DNA of 5,460 bases from an uncultured Paraprevotella sp. (GTDB lineage Bacteria; Bacteroidota; Bacteroidia; Bacteroidales; Bacteroidaceae), in the NCBI GenBank assembly GCA_910584955.1, contig CAJUDC010000145.1, positions 1-5,460 on the forward strand. Reading direction: 5' to 3'. Positions 1 to 5,460 of the stretch are shown one piece after another. Under the pieces are notes generated by a model. The model was not told where the DNA came from. It saw only the letters and a program-made list of their open reading frames with translations, and did no database searches. Position 1 is the first letter of the stretch. The number at the start of each line of letters is the position of its first letter. The translations under genes and the position numbers were made by a program.

Positions 1-19
1 ACACGATATGTTTAACCAT
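1..19 (-). CDS. Start of a divergent gene, probably a Dabb-family protein (partial, 5' end only)
   Basis: On the minus strand an ATG at 19-17 opens a frame reading Met-Val-Lys-His-Ile-Val and then a codon beginning with T, where the window ends. An in-frame TAA lies upstream at 46-44 and there is no other in-frame ATG between them, so this is the only ATG start available. The preceding bases are A-rich (CAAAGAAA before the ATG), as is common for Bacteroidetes starts, and no well-spaced Shine-Dalgarno is present. From knowledge of the family, MVKHIV followed by Leu or Phe (both can begin with T) is the typical opening of the small stress-responsive alpha/beta-barrel (Dabb) proteins of about 100 residues, whose biochemical role is mostly unknown. 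Only six residues are visible, so the family call is an inference from the N-terminus. Confidence 0.45.
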
Positions 20-23
20 TTTC

Positions 24-56
24 TTTGCTTTTTTTCCTATTATTTATCTATCTTTG
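24..56 (+). promoter_or_regulatory. Bacteroidetes-type promoter of the udk operon
   Basis: TTTG at 24-27 and TATCTTTG at 49-56 match the Bacteroidetes primary-sigma consensus (-33 TTTG, -7 TAnnTTTG) exactly, with 21 bases between them, which suits that promoter class. Transcription would begin near 62-64, giving an AT-rich leader of about 70 bases before the udk ATG at 134. The -33 element lies only a few bases from the start codon of the leftward gene, so polymerase bound here would cover that gene's translation start. I found no comparable element in the 36-base or 5-base gaps downstream, so this promoter probably serves all three plus-strand genes. Confidence 0.7.
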
Positions 57-76
57 CATAAAAGCAGATTCGGCGA

Positions 77-84
77 CAAAGTTA
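77..84 (-). promoter_or_regulatory. Possible -7 element for the divergent gene
   Basis: The plus-strand bases CAAAGTTA at 77-84 read TAACTTTG on the minus strand, an exact match to the TAnnTTTG -7 box. Transcription would start near position 70 and reach the minus-strand ATG at 19 after a leader of about 50 bases. The weakness is the -33 region: no TTTG or TTG is found on the minus strand at the expected place (about plus-strand 104-108), where there is only an A/T tract. The position relative to the leftward gene is right, but the promoter is incomplete. Confidence 0.35.
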
Positions 85-107
85 CTCCTTTTTCGGAAAA
101 AAACTTT
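78..107 (+). other. Weak A/T-rich hairpin in the udk leader
   Basis: AAAGTT at 78-83 can pair with AACTTT at 102-107, and TTTTT at 89-93 with AAAAA at 97-101 around a CGG loop, leaving a five-base bulge (84-88) on one side. The whole element sits in the predicted 5' leader of udk. Only one of the eleven pairs is G-C, so the structure would be weak, and no T-tract of terminator type follows it. It may be a chance product of the base composition. Confidence 0.2.
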
Positions 108-133
108 ATTTTGCGATATTTAATAAAAAGAAT

Positions 134-745
134 ATGTATATTATCGGTATAGCAGGCGGCACGGGATCGGGAAAAACCACCGTAGTCCGCAAAATCGTGG
201 AAAGTATGCCCGACGGCAAAGTGGGCCTCATTCCGCAAGATTCTTACTACAACGACAACACGGCGCTCACTATGGAGGAACGCCATAAAATCAACTACGA
301 CCATCCGTCGGCTTTCGACTGGGATCTGCTCGTACGCCACATCCGGGAACTGAAGAACGGGCATGCCGTGGAACAACCCACGTATTCGTATCTGGAATGC
401 AACCGCCTGCCCGAGACCATCCATGTGGAGCCTTGCGAAATCCTGATCATAGAAGGCATCATGGCCCTGTACAGAAAAGAACTGCGCGACCTGATGGACC
501 TGAAAATTTTTGTAGATGCCGATCCCGACGAACGCCTGATACGCGTCATCTCCCGCGATATGGTGGAGCGCGGGCGTACGGCGGAAATGGTGATGGGGCG
601 CTACACGGAAGTGCTCAAGCCCATGCACATGGAGTTTATTGAACCGACCAAGCGGTATGCCGACCTGATCATACCGCAAGGAGGCAACAACCGCAAGGCT
701 ATTGAACTGATGCGCAGTTACATCACCCACAGGCTGCATCCTTAA
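134..745 (+). CDS. udk: Uridine/cytidine kinase
   Basis: This cytosolic enzyme of pyrimidine salvage phosphorylates uridine and cytidine to UMP and CMP with a nucleoside triphosphate. At 203 residues it is slightly shorter than the E. coli enzyme (about 213). Visible landmarks are the Walker A loop GGTGSGKT (8-15), QDSYY (35-39) with the likely catalytic Asp36, NYDHPSAFDWDLL (54-66), IIEGI (105-109), FVDADPDERLIR (126-137), the arginine-rich lid RDMVERGR (141-148) and KRYADLIIPQGGNN (173-186). All are characteristic of the uridine kinase branch of the P-loop kinases. One family position differs: the usual PxYD(F/Y) reads PTYSY (82-86), with Ser85 in place of Asp. The ATG at 134 is chosen because it places the P-loop at the usual distance from the N-terminus; the upstream sequence is A-rich without a Shine-Dalgarno. 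It is the first gene of a probable operon, 36 bases ahead of the next gene. Confidence 0.95.
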   Translation: MYIIGIAGGTGSGKTTVVRKIVESMPDGKVGLIPQDSYYNDNTALTMEERHKINYDHPSAFDWDLLVRHIRELKNGHAVEQPTYSYLECNRLPETIHVEPCEILIIEGIMALYRKELRDLMDLKIFVDADPDERLIRVISRDMVERGRTAEMVMGRYTEVLKPMHMEFIEPTKRYADLIIPQGGNNRKAIELMRSYITHRLHP

Positions 746-781
746 TCCCGATTACGTACACCGGACAAACCCTCCGCCTGC

Positions 782-2047
782 ATGAAAAAGAGAAAGGTGC
801 CGCTTATCGCCTGTCTGATGACCGGAACAGCTGTTGCGGGTATCATCGTCGCCTGCACGCAGGAACGGGAAGAGCCCCTCACGGCTTCAGGCATCCGGTA
901 CGCTGCGGACACGGAGGCATACGACCTGCCCCGGATTCAGGAGGCCGGAGAGTTGATAGCCGTTACCTTGTCCGGTCCCGATACCTATTATGAATACCGG
1001 GGGCAGGCATTCGGTACGCAGTTCGTACTGGCCGAAGCGTTCGCACGCTCCGTGGGAGCGCGTCTGCGCATGGAGACGGCACGCGACACGGCCGAACTGC
1101 TGCAACGGCTGGAACGGAACGATGCCGATCTGATAGCGCTGGAACTGCCCGTCGAGCGCTTCCGCCGGAAAGCCTATACTTTTTGCGGTCCGTTTTCCGA
1201 CAGTACCGCAAACGGGCATCCCGCCCCACACAGCCAATGGCTGGTTCGAAGCAACGCCCCCTTGCTGAGCCAAGCACTGAACGAATGGTTCACGCCATCC
1301 CTCAAAGCCCGACTGACCGCCGATACCCGCAGGCCGACAGCGGAAAGTCACGGCGTCCGCCGGCAAATGCGGGCTCCCCTCCAGTCGCAACGACAGGGAA
1401 TCATCTCCCCTTACGACGCTCACTTCATCCGCCACGCCGCCTCCCTGGGTTGGGACTGGAGGCTGATGGCCGCACAATGTTATCAGGAATCGGGATTCGA
1501 TCCGCAGGCCGTATCCTGGGCCGGAGCGCGCGGACTGATGCAGATCATGCCCGCAACAGCCGCCCACCTGGGGCTGGCCCCGACAAAAATAAACGACCCG
1601 GCCCAGAACATACAGGCAGCAACACGCTATCTGCGTGAGCTGAACCGGACCTTTGCCGACATACCCCGAAACGACGAGCGGATTAGTTTCGTGCTGGCTG
1701 CTTACAACGGCGGTGCCGGACACGTGCGCGATGCCATGATGCTGGCCCGAAAGGCCGGAAAAGACGAGACGCAATGGAATGAAGTGGCGCCTTTCGTACG
1801 GTTGTTGAGCCAACCGAAGTACTACAACGACCCTGTGGTGAAATACGGCTTTCTGCGCGGCGAGGAAACATATACTTATGTCAAGTCTATCCGGGAACGG
1901 TGGCACTATTACCGGAGCCGCATACGTAACACACCGGCCGGCTCCGTGCCCTCTCCGTCGAAGAAGAGTTTGAGAAACGGCGCGTACCGGAGCAAGGTAG
2001 TGCGGCCCGGGCAAAGGGACACCATCGGCAACAGCGGACAACACTGA
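782..2047 (+). CDS. MltF-like lytic transglycosylase lipoprotein with a shortened SBP domain
   Basis: Predicted peptidoglycan lytic transglycosylase, cleaving the MurNAc-GlcNAc bond to give 1,6-anhydro-MurNAc ends. The N-terminus is a lipoprotein signal: MKKRK, a hydrophobic stretch (6-24) and a lipobox I-V-A-C with Cys25, so the protein is probably exported and lipid-anchored. Residues about 48-137 resemble the first part of an SBP_bac_3 domain (AGELIAVTLSGPDTYYEYRG at 55-74; DADLIALELP at 114-123). About 15 residues later the sequence is already at what looks like the end of such a domain (QWLVRSNAPLLSQALNEWF, 152-170). The C-terminal SLT domain (about 207-380) is complete: catalytic Glu236 in YQESGFDP, GLMQIMP (251-257), AAYNGGAGHV (306-315) and ETYTYV (362-367). 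A basic, low-hydrophobicity tail (382-421) follows. E. coli MltF is about 518 residues, so this 421-residue form is shorter, mainly in the SBP part. The start gives a good signal peptide. No promoter or terminator is seen in the gap before it, and the next gene starts 5 bases after its stop. Confidence 0.88.
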   Translation: MKKRKVPLIACLMTGTAVAGIIVACTQEREEPLTASGIRYAADTEAYDLPRIQEAGELIAVTLSGPDTYYEYRGQAFGTQFVLAEAFARSVGARLRMETARDTAELLQRLERNDADLIALELPVERFRRKAYTFCGPFSDSTANGHPAPHSQWLVRSNAPLLSQALNEWFTPSLKARLTADTRRPTAESHGVRRQMRAPLQSQRQGIISPYDAHFIRHAASLGWDWRLMAAQCYQESGFDPQAVSWAGARGLMQIMPATAAHLGLAPTKINDPAQNIQAATRYLRELNRTFADIPRNDERISFVLAAYNGGAGHVRDAMMLARKAGKDETQWNEVAPFVRLLSQPKYYNDPVVKYGFLRGEETYTYVKSIRERWHYYRSRIRNTPAGSVPSPSKKSLRNGAYRSKVVRPGQRDTIGNSGQH

Positions 2048-2052
2048 CGAGC

Positions 2053-5000
2053 ATGGAACAGGCTAACGAATTATTTCGCGAAGTGGAAGCGATCGTGCGG
2101 CATACGGCAGACACGGCTGCCCGCTACTACCGCCTCGACCGGCTGCTGGAACGGGCCATACTGGACAGAACAGCCGGTTTCACAGCCGATTTCACCCATT
2201 CGTCGGCACGCCTGCACACCTTGTGCCGCATGGCGCGGATCAATCCGTATCCCGTGGCCTTGTTCCGCGCCCACGCCCGACGGATTCAGCAGGGCGAATA
2301 CCTCCCCACAGAAACAGACGCCCGATACGACCTGAAAGCGCTGTGCGAAGCCCTGTCCGCTTTCTACAACACCCCGCTACCGGACCGTCTGCGCAAACGG
2401 CTGCCGGCTCATTGGCGTTCCTTTCAGCATCCCGTCTTCGCACCGGACAGCGCCCGACGCATCCGGCTTACCGTCGTACGGTGGGACCGCCGGTTCCTGT
2501 ACGGCTTCGATGCGGAACATCCCACCGAACAGCCGCTTAAAGTACAATACGCCGACGACCGGCATACCCTCTTCTCCGACCTGGCGGAACAGCTGTATGA
2601 AGGAGCACAGGTAAACCTGCTCACCGTGCGTACGGAAAACGGGTGTCTGCATCCCGAAATCATCGTGCTCGATCCCGACTTTCTGATCGACATAACGGCT
2701 TTGTGCGCTTGTCTGAAGCCGTACGGAACCACCCCGCTCACGCATCTGATCCGAAAATTCACACCGTCGGCACGCAGCGCGGCCATCTGCCTGGGTAACA
2801 CTGCCAATCAGTTCCTGGACGATTGCGTGAACGAAACGTCCGACATTTCCCTCACCGACGAAGAGGAATTATACCGGCACTCCATGCAGAAAAGCTTCCG
2901 CCATTCGGCGCTGGACTTCACCACGCTGCCCGGTATCGATGCGGATTTCTTCAAGAAAGCGCGTACGCAGTTTCGGAACATCCGGCAAACGGTACGCGAA
3001 AAGTTCAGCGCAGCCGACATTGACATAGAAAAGACCGCCGTGCAACTGGAGCCGTCTTTTCTATGCGAGGCGCTCGGATTGCAAGGGCGTATGGACCTGC
3101 TCACCCACGACTTCCGCAAAATAGTGGAACTGAAAAGCGGGAAAGCCGACGAATATCCTCATACGCATCCCCACGCGGAGCACACCCTGCAAATGGCCCT
3201 TTATCAGGAGATGCTTTACCACACCAAGGGCATCCGGCGCAACGGCGTACAGACTTTCCTGTTTTATTCGCAATACCCGCTTTTCTACAACATCCGCATG
3301 CCTCGCGACACCGTACGCCGGGCGTTGGCACTGCGCAACGGCATCGTGCATCTGGAACGGCGCCTGCGCAGCGGGGATTCGAAGGTGCTGTTGAAAGGCC
3401 TCACCGAAGAGATGTTCAATGTAGACGGGCGTAACGATCTGTTCTACAAACGCTATCTGCAACCGGACATCAGCCGTTTCCTGCATACCGTACAACATGC
3501 CGACCCGCTTACGACAGCCTATTTCCACACGTTCCTCACCTTTTTGGAACGGGAACAGGCCCTGGCAAAAACAGGTGACGGGCAACCGGATTCGGGGCGA
3601 GGGTTCGCCGAATCCTGGAACAGCGACCCGCAGACACGGTTGGCCGACGGAGCACTGCTGCTCGGCCTGCGCCTGCATCCCGTGGCCTCCGCCGACGGAT
3701 CCGTCAGCCGTCTTGTGCTGGAGATCCCGCCTTACGATGATGGCGTCCTGCCCAACTTCCGAAAAGGCGACGCCGTGATGCTGTACGAACGTAACCGGGA
3801 CGGCGACAACGTGACGAACCAGCAAATATTCCGCTGCTCCGTCGAACAGATCGGCACCGACGAGATCATCCTACGGCTGGCCTTCCCGCAACGAAACGCC
3901 CGCATGTTCCGACCGGAAAGCCGCTATGCCCTGGAACCGGGCTACATGGACGCCTCCTATACGCACGCTTACCGAGGCCTCTACGCCTTGCTGACAGCAC
4001 CCGCCGAACGCCGCGACCTGCTTTTGGGCCGACGGCCTCCACGCATCCGTACGAACGTCACGCTGAAAAAAACATTCCCCCAAGCCGAAACGGCACACAT
4101 CGTACGACAAGCCAAACAAGCCTCGGACTACTTTCTGCTGATAGGTCCGCCAGGAACGGGTAAAACGTCGGTAGCCCTAAAAGCGATGGTCGAGGAATTC
4201 ACAGCCGACCGTCCGTCGGCCAACCTGCTCATCATGGCCTACACCAACCGGGCTGTCGACGAGATATGCAGCATGCTGGAAAGCATCGTCCCCGCACCGG
4301 CTTATGTACGCATCGGACAGGAATTATGCTGCGAAGAACGATTCCGCCCCCGATTGCTGAACCGGCTGACGGACAACGCCACCAGCCGTAAGGCGCTGTT
4401 CGAGGCCCTGGCTCCCCTGCACATTTTCACCGGCACCATCGCTTCCGTCACGGCCTATTCCTCTTTGTTTGAACTGAAACGCTTCGACACCGCTCTGATC
4501 GACGAAGCCTCCCAGGTATTGGAACCACAACTGCTTCCGCTGCTGTGCGCCACCACCTCGTTGCCGTCCGATGATTTCCGTTGTCAGCCCTGCGCCATTG
4601 CGAGATTCATCCTTATAGGCGACCACAAGCAATTGCCGGCTGTCGTCTTGCAATCGCCGGAACTGTCGGAAGTAAGGGACGAACAACTGCGGGCCGTCGG
4701 GCTGACCAACTGCCGCAACTCGCTCTTCGAACGGCTGCACACCCTGCAAGGTATCCTCGGCACTGAAAACACCGTAGCCATGCTTCACCGACAAGGCCGT
4801 ATGCATCCGGCGCTAAGCGATTTCGTGAACCGCCACTACTACAACAACCGGCTGAAAGCCGTCCCTCTGCCCCACCAAACGACGCCCCCCGACTTTGCCG
4901 CTTTCAGCGGAACGGACCCTTGGCTACGTTATGTGGCCACCACTCGTATGGGATTTATCCACACGAAGGCTCCCTTTTTCACGGAGAACAACAAAATCAA

Positions 5001-5448
5001 CCGGGCCGAAGCCGAAATCATCGCCCGGCTGGTGCAGGGCGTCTATCAACTTTGCCAGGACAGCAACGTCCCTTTCCAGGCGGACAAACGCATCGGTATC
5101 ATCGTCCCGTTCCGCAGTCAGATAGCCATGATACGCAAAGAGCTGGCACGACTGGATATCCCCGATACGGAACAACTCACCATTGATACCGTCGAACGTT
5201 ACCAGGGCAGCCAGCGCGACATCATCCTGTTCAGCACCACCGTCAGCCAACCTTATCAACTGGACATGCTGTCCGTACCGGTACGGATCGACGGACAGCC
5301 CACAGACCGCAAACTCAATGTAGCCCTGACCCGGGCACGCAAGCAGTTCTTTCTCACCGGAGACGCCAACCTGCTGCGCCGCAGCCCGTCGTACGCCGCT
5401 CTGCTGGACTACATCAGCCGCCTGCCTCAACAGCCCCTCTCCGACTGA
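2053..5448 (+). CDS. Dna2-like nuclease-helicase (PD-(D/E)XK nuclease plus SF1 helicase)
   Basis: A 1131-residue protein predicted to unwind and cut DNA in repair or replication; I know no gene symbol. Residues 1-120 look helical and unassigned, and 137-206 look strand-rich. The RecB/Cas4-like nuclease spans about 240-430: helix LGNTANQFLDD (247-257), GRMD with Asp348, IVELKSGK with Glu359 and Lys361, and Q380-x3-Y384. No CxxC-type iron-sulfur cysteine set follows it. A strand-rich segment (about 531-615) precedes the helicase, like the barrel of Dna2/Upf1 proteins. Helicase motifs are Walker A GPPGTGKT (698-705), Ia AYTNRAVDEI (729-738), GTIAS (794-798), II DEASQ (817-821), III GDHKQLPA (856-863), RQGRMHP (913-919), VPFRSQ (1018-1023), V TVERYQGSQRD (1046-1056) and VI LNVALTRARK (1088-1097). 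All look functional. The DEASQ form and motif V/VI sequences place it in the Dna2/Upf1 type of SF1. It starts 5 bases after the previous stop with no clear Shine-Dalgarno, suggesting translational coupling. A role in defence cannot be excluded, but the operon context looks like housekeeping. Confidence 0.9.
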   Translation: MEQANELFREVEAIVRHTADTAARYYRLDRLLERAILDRTAGFTADFTHSSARLHTLCRMARINPYPVALFRAHARRIQQGEYLPTETDARYDLKALCEALSAFYNTPLPDRLRKRLPAHWRSFQHPVFAPDSARRIRLTVVRWDRRFLYGFDAEHPTEQPLKVQYADDRHTLFSDLAEQLYEGAQVNLLTVRTENGCLHPEIIVLDPDFLIDITALCACLKPYGTTPLTHLIRKFTPSARSAAICLGNTANQFLDDCVNETSDISLTDEEELYRHSMQKSFRHSALDFTTLPGIDADFFKKARTQFRNIRQTVREKFSAADIDIEKTAVQLEPSFLCEALGLQGRMDLLTHDFRKIVELKSGKADEYPHTHPHAEHTLQMALYQEMLYHTKGIRRNGVQTFLFYSQYPLFYNIRMPRDTVRRALALRNGIVHLERRLRSGDSKVLLKGLTEEMFNVDGRNDLFYKRYLQPDISRFLHTVQHADPLTTAYFHTFLTFLEREQALAKTGDGQPDSGRGFAESWNSDPQTRLADGALLLGLRLHPVASADGSVSRLVLEIPPYDDGVLPNFRKGDAVMLYERNRDGDNVTNQQIFRCSVEQIGTDEIILRLAFPQRNARMFRPESRYALEPGYMDASYTHAYRGLYALLTAPAERRDLLLGRRPPRIRTNVTLKKTFPQAETAHIVRQAKQASDYFLLIGPPGTGKTSVALKAMVEEFTADRPSANLLIMAYTNRAVDEICSMLESIVPAPAYVRIGQELCCEERFRPRLLNRLTDNATSRKALFEALAPLHIFTGTIASVTAYSSLFELKRFDTALIDEASQVLEPQLLPLLCATTSLPSDDFRCQPCAIARFILIGDHKQLPAVVLQSPELSEVRDEQLRAVGLTNCRNSLFERLHTLQGILGTENTVAMLHRQGRMHPALSDFVNRHYYNNRLKAVPLPHQTTPPDFAAFSGTDPWLRYVATTRMGFIHTKAPFFTENNKINRAEAEIIARLVQGVYQLCQDSNVPFQADKRIGIIVPFRSQIAMIRKELARLDIPDTEQLTIDTVERYQGSQRDIILFSTTVSQPYQLDMLSVPVRIDGQPTDRKLNVALTRARKQFFLTGDANLLRRSPSYAALLDYISRLPQQPLSD
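5268..5299 (+). repeat. Overlapping inverted repeats inside the helicase gene
   Basis: A perfect 16-base palindrome, TCCGTACCGGTACGGA, lies at 5272-5287. Its left half also takes part in a second inverted repeat: GCTGTCCGT (5268-5276) is the exact reverse complement of ACGGACAGC (5291-5299), a 9-pair stem with a 14-base loop. The two pairings are mutually exclusive in RNA. The element lies in codons between helicase motifs V and VI, encoding ordinary-looking sequence, and no T-tract follows it. I have no evidence of function. Confidence 0.4.
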
Positions 5449-5456
5449 CAGCCGCC

Positions 5457-5460
5457 ATGG
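5457..5460 (+). CDS. Possible start codon of a fourth operon gene (partial)
   Basis: An ATG at 5457-5459 lies 8 bases after the helicase stop codon, comparable with the 5-base gap between the two preceding genes. Only four bases are in the window, so neither the frame nor the product can be judged. No terminator fits in the remaining 12 bases. Confidence 0.2.

Noticed and set aside
44..739. 231-codon open frame on the minus strand across udk
   Set aside because: It is a shadow of udk's codon bias, lacks any recognisable motif, and udk itself has complete family motifs on the plus strand.
1046..1060. Hairpin CGCTCC-GTG-GGAGCG inside the transglycosylase gene
   Set aside because: It has six pairs with a three-base loop, is intragenic and has no T-tract, so it does not look like a terminator and is expected by chance in GC-rich DNA.
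1173..1187. Promoter-like TATACTTTTTG within the transglycosylase gene
   Set aside because: The spacing between TA and TTTG does not fit TAnnTTTG, and it lies inside a coding region with no gene start nearby.
887..2044. 385-codon minus-strand open frame covering most of the transglycosylase gene
   Set aside because: Its length is striking, but GC-rich codon-biased genes often leave the opposite strand open. Its translation is low-complexity in character with no domain motif, and no minus-strand promoter is seen.
3061..3825. 254-codon minus-strand open frame within the helicase gene
   Set aside because: It is another antisense shadow; the plus strand here encodes the nuclease catalytic residues.
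134..5448. Frequent GTAC and CGTACG tetramers and hexamers across the genes
   Set aside because: They arise mainly from GTA (Val) or preceding T-ending codons next to CGN (Arg) codons, and show no regular spacing or position that would suggest a signal.
5451..5460. GCCGCCATGG, identical to a eukaryotic Kozak context
   Set aside because: Everything else in the window is bacterial, so the match is coincidence in GC-rich sequence.

Overview
The window looks like chromosomal DNA from a Bacteroidota species, most likely order Bacteroidales. The evidence is a Bacteroidetes-type promoter (TTTG, 21 bases, then TATCTTTG), AT-rich translation starts without Shine-Dalgarno sequences, and protein sequences of Bacteroidales character. 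The coding DNA is GC-rich: the 60-base blocks I counted by hand in the second and third genes run about 57-62% G+C, and two blocks in udk run about 43% and 52%. The leader at 1-133 is only about 27% G+C. I cannot name a genus.

Layout. Positions 1-133 are a short AT-rich divergent intergenic region. At the extreme left edge, on the minus strand, are the first six codons of a gene starting MVKHIV, the usual opening of small Dabb-family proteins. A strong-looking promoter at 24-56 drives the plus strand, and a -7-like box at 77-84 points the other way, so the two promoters would overlap. Three plus-strand genes then fill the rest: udk, uridine/cytidine kinase (134-745); a lipoprotein lytic transglycosylase of the MltF type with a shortened substrate-binding-protein domain (782-2047); and a 1131-residue nuclease-helicase (2053-5448) with a RecB/Cas4-like PD-(D/E)XK domain ahead of a Dna2/Upf1-type SF1 helicase. 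The gaps are 36 and 5 bases with no terminator or promoter visible in them, so the three genes are probably one operon. The last 12 bases include an ATG that may open a fourth gene.

How they work together. The products act in different places: pyrimidine salvage in the cytosol, peptidoglycan turnover at the outer membrane or in the periplasm, and DNA processing. I see no direct biochemical link, and the set reads as a housekeeping operon. There are no mobile elements, CRISPR arrays, tRNAs or rRNAs. The points most worth a second look are the one-lobed MltF-like protein, the Dna2-like architecture with its G-x3-N in place of G-x3-H, and the overlapping divergent promoters.
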